Source: a virus. Taken from it: DNA of 35,533 nucleotides. Positions 13,579 through 20,505 of the stretch are shown here, one piece after another (position 1 is the first letter of the stretch; each line of letters opens with the position of its first letter). The notes beneath the pieces were generated by a model that was not told the DNA's origin, did no database searches, and saw only the letters and a program-made list of their open reading frames with translations. The stretch is taken from the IMG/VR virus record IMGVR_UViG_3300038701_001970, positions 1 through 35,533 of that record, one strand, 5' to 3'. Position numbers and translations under genes: made by a program.

Positions 13579-14372
13579 ATGAGCAGGTTTATTTGAAGGC
13601 ACTTCGCATGTGTCTTGAACAGGGCGAGCAACGCGGTGATCGCACCGGAACGGGCACGCGCGCGGTCTTTGGTCATCAGATGCGGTTTGACCTCAACCAT
13701 GGCTTTCCCGCAGTGACAACCAAGCGCTTGGCATTCAAGGCGGTTGTGACTGAGCTGCTGTGGTTTCTTCGCGGTGATACCAACGTTGCATTTCTGCATG
13801 AACATGGTTGTCATATTTGGGATGAATGGGCGGATGCTGACGGTGATCTTGGGCCTGTATACGGGAAGCAGTGGCGCAGTTGGGGTGCAGGCAAGGGCAT
13901 CGACCAGATCGCGAAGGTGATCGAGGGCATCACCACGAACCCTTGGAGTCGTCGACATCTTGTCAATGCGTGGAATGTTGCAGATATTGAAGAAATGGCG
14001 TTGCCGCCGTGTCATTTGGTCTTTCAGTTCTACGTGAGCAATGATCGTCGGTTGTCGTGCCATCTGTATCAGCGAAGCGGTGATATGTTCCTGGGTGTTC
14101 CCTTCAACATCGCATCTTACTCGCTCTTGACGCATATGATCGCGCAGCAGTGTGGGTTGCGCGTTGGTGAGTTTGTTCACACCATCGGAGACATGCACAT
14201 TTACAGCAACCACATCGAACAAGTGAAGTTGCAGTTGAGTCGCGATGTCAAACCACCACCAACACTGTGGCTTGATCCTCAAGTGCCCAGCATAGACCAT
14301 TACACGCATGATGCCATCCAACTGGTGGGTTACGGGCACCATCCGACAATTCGCGCGAAGGTTGCAGTATGA
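13575..14372 (+). CDS. thyA: Thymidylate synthase ThyA
   Basis: 265 aa, almost exactly the length of E. coli ThyA (264). The start was chosen at ATG 13575, preceded by AAGGGG. Signature residues in order: GDRTGTGT (21-28) for phosphate binding, [11 protein letters not shown] (60-70), [10 protein letters not shown] (94-103), catalytic Cys146 in [31 protein letters not shown] (162-180) and HIYSNHIEQ (208-216). It converts dUMP to dTMP using methylene-tetrahydrofolate. With the dCTP deaminase at 17140 it completes a route from dCTP through dUTP and dUMP to dTMP, although no dUTPase is seen here. Overlaps on both sides show it is part of the coupled early operon. Confidence 0.97.
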   Translation: MNEQVYLKALRMCLEQGEQRGDRTGTGTRAVFGHQMRFDLNHGFPAVTTKRLAFKAVVTELLWFLRGDTNVAFLHEHGCHIWDEWADADGDLGPVYGKQWRSWGAGKGIDQIAKVIEGITTNPWSRRHLVNAWNVADIEEMALPPCHLVFQFYVSNDRRLSCHLYQRSGDMFLGVPFNIASYSLLTHMIAQQCGLRVGEFVHTIGDMHIYSNHIEQVKLQLSRDVKPPPTLWLDPQVPSIDHYTHDAIQLVGYGHHPTIRAKVAV

Positions 14373-14644
14373 TTGTGCTCAAAGAGAGAATGTCGCGCAG
14401 GGTCCGCCGCGATAATGGCAAGATGGTCAAGGCCACACTGATGGAGCATGTCAGGTCCATGGTTGGTGCCGAAAGGTGGGTTGTGAAGTTTGGCAAGCGC
14501 ATGGAGATTGTGACCATTACGACGGACACCAATGCACGTCGCCAAGGCAGCCAGCGCACGCGCTTTGCAGTGGATCATATCAACTGTCGATCTCGGTCGG
14601 ATATAGCTGGCCATGTCATGGGTGACACAAGGGGGCGCAAGTGA
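14369..14644 (+). CDS. Small basic hypothetical protein
   Basis: 91 aa, ATG in an ATGA overlap with thyA. Basic throughout, with a beta-rich middle ([19 protein letters not shown]) and an Arg-rich end. Possibly nucleic-acid-binding, unrecognised. Its stop overlaps the following GTG. Confidence 0.55.
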   Translation: MIVLKERMSRRVRRDNGKMVKATLMEHVRSMVGAERWVVKFGKRMEIVTITTDTNARRQGSQRTRFAVDHINCRSRSDIAGHVMGDTRGRK

Positions 14645-14928
14645 CGTGTGAGAAGGGCGTGAAGTCGCGCATCACGGCGCGCATCGACAGCGGTTTTGTT
14701 CACGGTGGCTCATACCACCCACGAGGCGATGGAACGCAGTACGAGGCATTTGATGCGCTCGTGGAGTGTGTGCTTGAGTTGGCTGATGAGTGTGCAGGTC
14801 TGCAAGCACGTGTGGCGCAACTCGAAGCGCTTGTGGGCGTCGAAGGCTTGGGGCTGGAGGAGGCCACGGGCGACACTGATTCATATTTACAGGCACAGGA
14901 GGTCAAAGATGGAACTTGCGATCGTTGA
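14641..14928 (+). CDS. Small protein with C-terminal coiled coil
   Basis: 95 aa, GTG start in a GTGA overlap, with GGGGG upstream. Residues 35-70 form a likely coiled coil (ALVECVLELADECAGLQARV; QLEALVGVEG). The N-terminus is basic and Gly-rich. Unrecognised. It overlaps the next gene by 20 nt. Confidence 0.55.
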   Translation: MTCEKGVKSRITARIDSGFVHGGSYHPRGDGTQYEAFDALVECVLELADECAGLQARVAQLEALVGVEGLGLEEATGDTDSYLQAQEVKDGTCDR

Positions 14929-15343
14929 GTCACCCTATTTCAATGAAGATGACTTGTTGCTCAAGCGCAACATTGCTTACGCGCGCTTGTGTGTGGCGTT
15001 TTTGGAGCAACAGGGATATGCGGCGTTTGCGTCGCACCTGTTCTACACACAACCTTCGATCTTGAATGACGATGATCCCGAAGATCGCCAGAAAGGGATT
15101 GATTCAGGGTTCGCCATTGCTCGGCACGCGTCAGTGTCATTTGTGTTCACCGACCTTGGCGTCAGTGGTGGAATGCGTGCGGGTATTTTGGATGCCCAGA
15201 AAGCCGGGCGACGCATTCAGTATCAGTCTATCTTCCAATCAAAGCCGCCCAAAGACATTGAGTTGATGGCATCAACGCTGGACTTGTTTGTGATTGAATC
15301 CTTGCAGGGCCGTGGACGCACCCGACGTGGGTGGACGCTATGA
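14909..15343 (+). CDS. Nucleoside 2-deoxyribosyltransferase-like protein (DUF7768-type)
   Basis: 144 aa from ATG 14909, chosen for the CAGGAGG just upstream. The pattern IVESPY at the N-terminus, RNIAYARLC (about 18-26), FASHLFYTQPSILND (about 39-53), a D-x-x-x-R-x-x-G-I stretch (PEDRQKGIDSG) and LGVSGGMRAGILDA (about 83-96) matches the Rossmann-like nucleotide-processing family related to deoxyribosyltransferases and DUF4406. These proteins cleave or transfer N-glycosidic bonds of nucleosides or nucleotides. The exact substrate cannot be read. It lies between thyA and a SLOG-type gene, so nucleotide metabolism or nucleotide-signal removal fits. Confidence 0.65.
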   Translation: MELAIVESPYFNEDDLLLKRNIAYARLCVAFLEQQGYAAFASHLFYTQPSILNDDDPEDRQKGIDSGFAIARHASVSFVFTDLGVSGGMRAGILDAQKAGRRIQYQSIFQSKPPKDIELMASTLDLFVIESLQGRGRTRRGWTL

Positions 15344-16260
15344 TGACGCCAGAAGAGGTGATCATGCGAGATCGTGCCATCCGTCGCGCTCGCGTGCAGA
15401 TGATTGGTTCTGGCGTAAAGCCGGATGTGGTGTTGCATGAGTCGGTGTGGGCTGGTTCTGTGGGGACTTCGGGTTGCTCGCATCTCGATACGCTCTTATA
15501 CGCAATGCGTCTACAGGGTGCGGGCGCATCGCACGGATTGGTGGAGCAAGCACATCAGTTGTATCGAAAGACCATCGGCGTGCGTAATGCAGTGGAGACA
15601 CAGCAAGCGTACATCCTGGTTCGGTTGGCGCAATATGCACCAACGGCAACCCCTGTCCATGGACCACACCCTTGCGTGGTCGAGCTGCAAAAGATCATTG
15701 AGGAGTCTGTGTCGATGATCGCTTTTGGGACCATCAATATGACCGCATCGACCATGAAGCGTCGCGCCATCGTCGCGATCAGTGGTTCGAGAAAAATGAC
15801 ATCGAACAAGCATGTGCAACGCGCGCGCCAGACACCCACAGGCGCATCCGAAACATTGCTTGAGTCCTGGTGTATTGAGGGCGATTTGTTCTTCAATGAG
15901 ATGAAGCGTTTGCCTTGTCGCATTGCGTCGCTGTTGCAGGGAGAGTGCTACAAAGGCGGCGCAGATGAACACGCCAAGGTGTACGGCGAAGATCGTGGCA
16001 TTCCGGTCGTAGGCTATCCGCCCGAGCAAAACAAGGGTTGGGCCATGACCAAACGCAATCGTGAGATGGAGCGTGATGCTCAGGTTGCGTGTGCGTTTTG
16101 GGATGGTAAAGTTGAAAAATCTGGCACATTGAATTTCATGGATGGCGTCTTCGATGATTCTGACTGGGTGGTCTGGAAGCGTTGGCCAAACTATCGCGGC
16201 AAGATCGAATGTGTTTTTTATGCTGTCCGTTTGAGTTGGTTGATTGGAGGTCTTTCATGA
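15340..16260 (+). CDS. SLOG/DUF2493-like nucleotide-binding protein with unknown N-terminal domain
   Basis: About 306 aa; ATG 15340 overlaps the previous stop (ATGA), and ATG 15343 is an alternative. Residues about 1-140 are unrecognised and partly helical. From about 145 a SLOG-type Rossmann domain begins with IVAISGSRKM (the GSR motif). It continues through LLQGECYKGGADEHAKVY, RGIPVVGYPPEQNKG and TKRNREMERDAQVACAFWDG, ending with a GT motif. That is the order seen in DUF2493/YAcAr proteins: G-x-x-x-G-A-D, then R-N-x-x-M, then A-F-W-D-G. SLOG domains bind or hydrolyse nucleotides and their derivatives and appear in defence, counter-defence and prophage genes. Coupled to the deoxyribosyltransferase-like gene upstream. 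Confidence 0.65.
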   Translation: MMTPEEVIMRDRAIRRARVQMIGSGVKPDVVLHESVWAGSVGTSGCSHLDTLLYAMRLQGAGASHGLVEQAHQLYRKTIGVRNAVETQQAYILVRLAQYAPTATPVHGPHPCVVELQKIIEESVSMIAFGTINMTASTMKRRAIVAISGSRKMTSNKHVQRARQTPTGASETLLESWCIEGDLFFNEMKRLPCRIASLLQGECYKGGADEHAKVYGEDRGIPVVGYPPEQNKGWAMTKRNREMERDAQVACAFWDGKVEKSGTLNFMDGVFDDSDWVVWKRWPNYRGKIECVFYAVRLSWLIGGLS

Positions 16261-16760
16261 GTGAAGTAAAGTGGTTGCGCAAACTGGTGCTTGGAATGGT
16301 TGAGCGAACCGCGCAAACCAAGAGGGTTTGGATGGTTGGCTATGTGGTTGCGTGCTTCATGGTGACCGTCTTTTCGCTCGCGATATGTAGCGTATTTTCT
16401 GGCACCATGGCGATTGTGCTGTCTGGGTTGTGTGGCGTATTTGGACTGACAATTGTGGGCGGCATTTACGATCTGATTCGTCGAATCGAATGCTTTGAGC
16501 AGTATCTATCACTGGCTGTCAGTGCGTGTTTGAGTGCGGATGATGCTATGCGGAATGAGCACAATTATTGCGAGGTTTTGGCAGTGCGACCTTGGGTGAT
16601 TTGGTGCATTGATCTGGTTTGGTTCAGGTCAAACTATTACCCAAGGTGGATCTTCCTGGGTCCAACCATAGCGCAGATTGATGAGGGGATGGATCTTTAT
16701 GTCAAACGTGTGCGCGCCAGGGCGACAAGTGGCGAGGATGTGTTGACATCGGATGATTGA
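16257..16760 (+). CDS. Two-helix membrane protein
   Basis: 167 aa from ATG 16257, ATGA overlap. Two adjacent hydrophobic segments at about 24-48 (VWMVGYVVACFMVTVFSLA) and 52-76 (MAIVLSGLCGVFGLTIVGGI), then a soluble C-terminal half with a Trp-rich patch (RPWVIWCIDLVWFRSNYYP). Unrecognised. It ends the long coupled block that started at 11865; a non-coding island follows. Confidence 0.6.
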   Translation: MSEVKWLRKLVLGMVERTAQTKRVWMVGYVVACFMVTVFSLAICSVFSGTMAIVLSGLCGVFGLTIVGGIYDLIRRIECFEQYLSLAVSACLSADDAMRNEHNYCEVLAVRPWVIWCIDLVWFRSNYYPRWIFLGPTIAQIDEGMDLYVKRVRARATSGEDVLTSDD

Positions 16761-16984
16761 TTTGAGATCATTGTATCTCAATGGGTGATGGCACCCAACT
16801 TCACATAAATCAAATGGATTTGAAGCGATAACCCCTTACGGAGTGTTGTGCATGAAGTAGTCGATGGAACCGAGCCGTCGCGATGTTTCGGCGGTGCTCG
16901 CCTTGGTGTACAACTCTGCCACATATTGCAGGGCGTGCGAGCGACGATGGATCTTTCAAGTAGTACCTTCGTGGTGTTAGGTTG
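16761..16984 (+). ncRNA. Structured non-coding stretch upstream of tRNA-like element 2
   Basis: No supported gene. At least two strong hairpins: CGAGC/GCTCG (16871-16875 / 16896-16900) enclosing CGTCG/CGGCG with loop CGATGTTT, and CTCTGC/GCAGGG (16914-16919 / 16928-16933) with loop CACATATT. TGCTCGC near 16895 can also pair with GCGAGC near 16937, so a larger alternative fold exists. Together with the T-arm and terminator downstream this looks like one transcript of about 300 nt. I do not recognise it as tmRNA, RNase P RNA or 6S RNA. Confidence 0.35.
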
Positions 16985-17056
16985 CCTTGGCTTGTAAATG
17001 GGTCGTTGAGGAGGCAGTCGGTACACGGTGGCCCGGTTCGAGTCCGGGGCGAGGGT
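16985..17056 (+). tRNA. tRNA-like element 2
   Basis: Perfect T-arm: CCCGG (17032-17036), loop TTCGAGT, CCGGG (17044-17048). The acceptor 3' strand GCGAGGG (17049-17055) pairs at six of seven positions with CCTTGGC at 16985-16991, followed by T at position 8, giving 72 nt. A longer alternative uses CCTTCGT at 16966 (seven pairs with wobbles, 91 nt). The D-stem is poor, and I find no convincing anticodon stem. The variable loop and T-arm (GGTGG, then CCCGG) closely match those of element 3. A terminator follows three bases later. Confidence 0.4.
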
Positions 17057-17058
17057 GT

Positions 17059-17127
17059 GGGGTGTGGTGCACGTATTTTTAAAAAATCAATGTCAGTTTT
17101 TTGTGTGCACGCACCCCCTTTTTTTTT
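17059..17127 (+). terminator. Intrinsic terminator before dcd
   Basis: GGGGTG (17059-17064) plus GTGCAC (17067-17072) pair with GTGCAC (17105-17110) plus CACCCC (17112-17117), with a small internal bulge, followed by nine T (17119-17127). The loop is AT-rich. It would end the transcript of the non-coding island and separate it from dcd, whose ribosome-binding site starts right after the T-run. Confidence 0.75.
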
Positions 17128-17139
17128 GGAGTATTGATT

Positions 17140-17700
17140 GTGATTTTAAATGATGCGCGGTTGCGCCAAATTGTTGATGATGGCGGTATTGTTGCGCCTG
17201 ACGGCACACCACTGCCAGATGTTCAGGCAGCAAGTGTGGACTTACACTTGGGTCGCGGTATGGAAGTTTTCGCACCATCCGTGACGCACTTGAGCCTTCA
17301 CGAAGAGCCGGACATGAGCAGGAAGTTGCCACACTGTATCAGCGATGGTCGTGAGATTTATCAGTTGATGCCCGGTGAGTTTTGCCTTGCGACCACATCG
17401 CAATTGTTGAATGTGCCGCTGGACATGGCAGTGGTGGTCTCCGGGTGCTCTTCGATCGGTCGGAAGGGGTTGGTGATTCATGTGACGGCGGGTTTCGTCG
17501 ATCCTGGGTTTTGTGGAAGTATCACGCTTGAGTTGGCGAACTTGACCCGAAAGCCGTTTTATCTGGCAGAGGGCGAGCGCATTTGTCAGCTGGTGTTCAA
17601 TCAGTTGATTGCACCGAGCGAAGGATACAAGGGTCGATACCAAAACCAGCGCGGCACGACGGGTGCACGGCGCTTGACTGCAAACGGTTTGCAGTCGTGA
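17140..17700 (+). CDS. dcd: dCTP deaminase
   Basis: 186 aa from GTG 17140, with GGAG (17128-17131) eight bases upstream and the start MILNDARLRQIVDDG typical of the family. The trimeric dUTPase fold is clear: VQAASVDLHLGRG (about 28-40), MPGEFCLATTSQLLNVP, the nucleotide-binding CSSIGRKGLVIHVTAGFVDP and FCGSITLELANL with the catalytic Glu, then GERICQLVF. It converts dCTP to dUTP, or to dUMP if bifunctional. Either feeds ThyA. The last seven residues, TANGLQS, are encoded by palindrome copy 4 and fall after the expected family C-terminus, so the repeat appears to have been added to the gene's end. Confidence 0.93.
   Translation: MILNDARLRQIVDDGGIVAPDGTPLPDVQAASVDLHLGRGMEVFAPSVTHLSLHEEPDMSRKLPHCISDGREIYQLMPGEFCLATTSQLLNVPLDMAVVVSGCSSIGRKGLVIHVTAGFVDPGFCGSITLELANLTRKPFYLAEGERICQLVFNQLIAPSEGYKGRYQNQRGTTGARRLTANGLQS
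17675..17697. promoter_or_regulatory. Dispersed palindrome copy 4
   Basis: TGACTGCAAA (17675-17684), centre CGG, TTTGCAGTC (17688-17696), then G instead of the final A. It forms the end of dcd, and the rusA GTG start begins at its last base. No consensus -10 lies at the right distance downstream. A bound protein would cover the rusA start region. Confidence 0.75.
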
Positions 17701-18119
17701 AGTTTACATGTCTCTACATACCTGGTCGTCCAGTGCCAAAGGGCCGACCACGCTTTGATAGGCGAACGGGGCGAGCGTACACACCGAAGAAGACCAAGCT
17801 CTATCAGGATCGCGTGCAACTTTATGCTCGATCTGGAAGGCTCAAGAGTTTCAACAAGGCGCGCATGTCGGTGTTTCTTCGCTTGCGCATGGTTCGTCGA
17901 AAAGGCGCTCAACCTGATGTGGACAATCTCGCAAAAGCGATATGCGATGCGCTCAATGGTATTGCGTATCATGATGATGCTCAGATTGACCACATGACCA
18001 TCACGCGCGTTTGGGTGTCTTCGACGAAGGATGAGGGTGCATCAGCGCACATGCGTCCGTGCACTGAGGGAGATGTGTTATGTGTCGAAAGGATGATGGA
18101 AAAGCACTTTAAGAGGTAA
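17697..18119 (+). CDS. rusA: RusA-type Holliday junction resolvase
   Basis: 140 aa. GTG 17697 is in a GTGA overlap with dcd and gives the natural N-terminus MKFTCLYIPGRPVPKGRPR; the frame is open further upstream but through dcd. RusA features: G-R-P-V-P-K-G-R-P, then KTKLYQDRV, then the metal site PDVDNLAKAICDALNGI (Asp74 and Asp76 among them) and YHDDAQI with Asp93/94. RusA dimers cut four-way junctions symmetrically. In phages this resolves replication or recombination intermediates so that DNA can be packaged. Confidence 0.93.
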   Translation: MKFTCLYIPGRPVPKGRPRFDRRTGRAYTPKKTKLYQDRVQLYARSGRLKSFNKARMSVFLRLRMVRRKGAQPDVDNLAKAICDALNGIAYHDDAQIDHMTITRVWVSSTKDEGASAHMRPCTEGDVLCVERMMEKHFKR

Positions 18120-18125
18120 CGAACG

Positions 18126-18701
18126 ATGCGATTTATGGGTAAGAGAATCTTTTGGTGCGACACCGAATTGACCGGCATGACCAAGGGGAATCAATTTTTG
18201 GAGATCGCCGCCGTGGTGACGGATCTTGCCGGTGAGCAACTTGGAGAGCGGTTTCGTCGGGTGTGCACGTTGACCACGCCGATGACGCAGATCACACGAG
18301 TTGTACGCAAAATGCACACCCAAAACGGTTTGTTTGATGACTGTAATGGGCCACTCGCCATGGATGAGCGTCAAGCACTGGATGACATGGTGGAGTACAT
18401 CAAGGCAAACGCTATTGGCGCATATGGTGGTGGCGTTCAGTTTTGGTTTGATCGTGGTCACTTCCAGCACCATGGCATCAACATGGATGAGCTGTTGCAT
18501 CCTCGTGATTTTGATATGGCGTCGGTCGACGATATAGCGATGACAGCCACGGGGACTTCAATCTATCCGCCAATGTCGTCGAACCACCGCGCGATGGATG
18601 ATGTCAACCGGGCGCTTGCGGCATACAGGGTGTCTTTGCAGACCTTTCGGCGTGGTCGCCCCGTGGGTGTGGATGATCTCAAGCATGGAGTTGGTAAATG
18701 A
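18126..18701 (+). CDS. DEDDh 3'-5' exonuclease, oligoribonuclease-like
   Basis: 191 aa, ATG preceded by AAGAGG. ExoI motif FWCDTELTGM with D12 and E14. ExoII-like region FWFDRGHFQHHG (about 107-118) supplies the second Asp. ExoIII HRAMDDVNRALAAYR (about 158-172) has the His and Asp of the DEDDh class. The segment VRKMHTQNGLFDDC and the length fit oligoribonuclease (Orn) better than the polymerase epsilon subunit. Orn degrades 2-5-nt RNA to mononucleotides and also linear pGpG from cyclic-di-GMP. The start is 7 bp after rusA. It could equally degrade short DNA. Confidence 0.75.
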   Translation: MRFMGKRIFWCDTELTGMTKGNQFLEIAAVVTDLAGEQLGERFRRVCTLTTPMTQITRVVRKMHTQNGLFDDCNGPLAMDERQALDDMVEYIKANAIGAYGGGVQFWFDRGHFQHHGINMDELLHPRDFDMASVDDIAMTATGTSIYPPMSSNHRAMDDVNRALAAYRVSLQTFRRGRPVGVDDLKHGVGK

Positions 18702-18919
18702 ATGAGTTGTTGGGTGTTGCGTTGTCGTTGCTCATTGTGATGATGTTCATGTTTTTGGTTTTTGGCTTCATTTATGGCGTCTTGTGGTTGGCTGGTATGC
18801 GGCATGCCATGGAAGAGTCAAAGAAGGCGCAAGAGCGTTTTGATGAGCTTCGTGAAGAATCTGTCAAATTCGAGAAGGATGTTGAGCAACGCATGAGGTC
18901 AATGCGAAGGAGGGATTGA
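18698..18919 (+). CDS. Small single-helix membrane protein with coiled coil
   Basis: 73 aa, ATG in an ATGA overlap. One hydrophobic helix at about 4-32 (GVALSLLIVMMFMFLVFGFI), then a charged coiled coil (HAMEESKKAQERFDELREES) to the end. The topology resembles small phage inner-membrane spanin or antiholin-like proteins, but no lysis enzyme is adjacent, so function is open. Confidence 0.65.
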   Translation: MNELLGVALSLLIVMMFMFLVFGFIYGVLWLAGMRHAMEESKKAQERFDELREESVKFEKDVEQRMRSMRRRD

Positions 18920-19245
18920 TGGTTGATGTGATGGATGCGTTGGTGTGTGCGTTTGTGCGTGCGGAGTCTGCCATTTCAAAGATGGCGCACATGATGCGTC
19001 AGTTGTCTGATGGTATGATTGCGATGCACTCTGATGCGCAATGGGTCAAGTGTGTTGACGATCGGCGCGCCGATGATCTTGCTGTCGGAGGTCTGTGTGT
19101 CGGTGGCAGTTACATGGCCGTCAACGAGACACGGGATGCGCTTTGGGTGGTCAATGATCACGGCGTGGTGCGCGCGTATCACAAGCGTCGATTCGTGCCT
19201 GACGTGTGGCACCCCCGTACACCGGAAGACATACAAGATGATTGA
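18919..19245 (+). CDS. Hypothetical protein with SH3-like C-terminal segment
   Basis: 108 aa from ATG 18919, overlapping the previous stop (TGATG), with AGGAGGG (18908-18914) upstream. N-terminal half helical (DVMDALVCAFVRAESAISKM). Residues about 65-98 are beta-rich (GSYMAVNETRDALWVVNDHG...KRRFVPDV), similar to the end of the 10618 protein. Unrecognised. Confidence 0.6.
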   Translation: MVDVMDALVCAFVRAESAISKMAHMMRQLSDGMIAMHSDAQWVKCVDDRRADDLAVGGLCVGGSYMAVNETRDALWVVNDHGVVRAYHKRRFVPDVWHPRTPEDIQDD

Positions 19246-19423
19246 GTTTACGCTTGCTATGGTGCCTTATGTGTCATCAATGCCCATCGGCGGTGTGTCG
19301 CATTATTTTGATGATGTGACGTTGCGTCGATGTTGCAAGAGTCGCACGTATGTTGTGTTTGATGAGGTGACAACGTGGACGCCTGAGATGGTGGCACTTC
19401 TACTGCAACGCAAGGAGTGTTGA
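19238..19423 (+). CDS. Small hypothetical protein
   Basis: 61 aa from ATG 19238, overlapping the previous gene by 8 nt, with GGAAG about nine bases upstream. Contains RRCCKSRTYVVFDEVTTWTP, a possible strand-helix unit with a Cys pair. Unrecognised. Supported mainly by tight packing in the operon. Confidence 0.5.
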   Translation: MIEFTLAMVPYVSSMPIGGVSHYFDDVTLRRCCKSRTYVVFDEVTTWTPEMVALLLQRKEC

Positions 19424-19424
19424 C

Positions 19425-19775
19425 GTGAGTGAAAAGGTCAGCATCAGAACGGGCTTGTACCTCGAAGAGTGGTTGTTTGAATACAAATGCTTCATCGATC
19501 CTGGGTGTTCTGCCATCAACCCCCATGGGTCACTGTGGTGGTATCGCTCTGCGGCTGGACGGTGGTTGCTTTGGGATTGCGACGATCCATGGTGGGTGGT
19601 TCCATTGAGTTTTCTCGTGTTGTTTATCTGGATATGGATGGTGCCTTTTTGGGCGAAGTGGTCGCGAGAAGAAATTGACATAGCGTATGAGCGAAAACGG
19701 CGTGAGTGTTCAGATCGGTGGGCCATTTCTTTGCCGGTCGATGAGTGGCAATCAACCGATCGTGCGTTGCTTTAA
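19425..19775 (+). CDS. Trp-rich single-pass membrane protein
   Basis: 116 aa from GTG 19425, with AAGGAG (19412-19417) upstream. One strong hydrophobic helix at about 57-76 (WWVVPLSFLVLFIWIWMVPF) between a Trp-rich N-terminal part (LWWYRSAAGRWLLWDCDDP) and a charged C-terminal part. Unrecognised. Last gene before an apparent promoter. Confidence 0.55.
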   Translation: MSEKVSIRTGLYLEEWLFEYKCFIDPGCSAINPHGSLWWYRSAAGRWLLWDCDDPWWVVPLSFLVLFIWIWMVPFWAKWSREEIDIAYERKRRECSDRWAISLPVDEWQSTDRALL

Positions 19776-19779
19776 TTTG

Positions 19780-19811
19780 TGATACAATTGATTGGAATCA
19801 TGGATGATTCC
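19780..19811 (+). promoter_or_regulatory. Extended -10 promoter with an adjoining 18-bp palindrome
   Basis: TGATACAAT (19780-19788) is an extended -10 element; no good -35 is present, which extended -10 promoters tolerate. The palindrome GGAATCAT-GG-ATGATTCC (19794-19811) starts six bases later, so it would lie at the transcription start, a typical operator position. It would drive the gene at 19831 and those following. Confidence 0.5.
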
Positions 19812-19830
19812 TTGCGCGAGATAGAATGAT

Positions 19831-20301
19831 ATGGGTGTAATGAAAGACAGTGGATTGTCAGTGGAGCAACTGATCAAACAGTATCCTGAGCAAGCTGGCC
19901 TGACGCGGTATCTCGATACCGTCGAGGACGTGCGCGGGTCTTGGCAGGATTTGCATCCACTGGATCGTGGTGATGTCATTGCATTGATTGAGTATTGGGA
20001 TTCAATTGAGCCAGCGCTTGAGCGTGCAAAACTCAAGGGCCAAGCCTTGACTCAGTGGTGTGAGACCGCAGGGCATTACATCAAACTTTATGAATATTAC
20101 GTGGCGCGCGCATCAGAGGGGCCGTTGGTCAGGACTCGGATCTGTGTTGGTGATGGCGCGATTGAGGTGTTGATTCACAGCAACCCGGAGATACAGCGCG
20201 AGATCGGCTCGACGTTTGCGTGTTGGGTGAGCTTCTATGTGACGCTCAGGTTGATCAATGGTGATGATTGGGATTGTTTGGCGGTATCGGATTTCATATG
20301 A
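19831..20301 (+). CDS. Hypothetical protein
   Basis: 156 aa, ATG 19831 (ATG 19840 is also in frame). Mostly helical (VEQLIKQYPEQAGLTRYLD; GDVIALIEYWDSIEPALERA), then a beta-rich part (RTRICVGDGAIEVLIHSNP). No family recognised. First gene behind the extended -10 promoter. Confidence 0.65.
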   Translation: MGVMKDSGLSVEQLIKQYPEQAGLTRYLDTVEDVRGSWQDLHPLDRGDVIALIEYWDSIEPALERAKLKGQALTQWCETAGHYIKLYEYYVARASEGPLVRTRICVGDGAIEVLIHSNPEIQREIGSTFACWVSFYVTLRLINGDDWDCLAVSDFI

Positions 20302-20504
20302 TCTGCGATATGCCACAGGTTGAAGAAATCATCAAAATCATTGCACGCGAATGGGCGCGGCGCACGGCCAGGGTGGTTATTCTCCAGCCAGGTCTTGAGC
20401 CTTACGTGAAGGATGTGGTTGGCGAAGCGTTGCGTCGATGTGGTGCTGTCGCGCGCTGGCGCGGTGATGAGTTGAGCGTGATGAAGGTCCACAGGAGAGA
20501 CTGA
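20298..20504 (+). CDS. Small hypothetical protein
   Basis: 68 aa from ATG 20298, in an ATGA overlap. Helix-strand-helix pattern (QVEEIIKIIAREWARR; ARVVILQPGLEPYVKDVV; GEALRRCGAVARWRGD). Could be a small nucleic-acid-binding or adaptor protein. Unrecognised. Confidence 0.55.
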   Translation: MICDMPQVEEIIKIIAREWARRTARVVILQPGLEPYVKDVVGEALRRCGAVARWRGDELSVMKVHRRD

Positions 20505-20505
20505 T

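Noticed and set aside
13344-14342. 332-codon open frame on the minus strand
   Set aside because: Opposite thyA, which is certain. It appears to be a codon-bias shadow.
16778-17026. 82-codon minus-strand frame in the second non-coding island
   Set aside because: It crosses the structured RNA and tRNA-like segment, has no ribosome-binding site or recognisable domain, and no other minus-strand gene is supported in the window.
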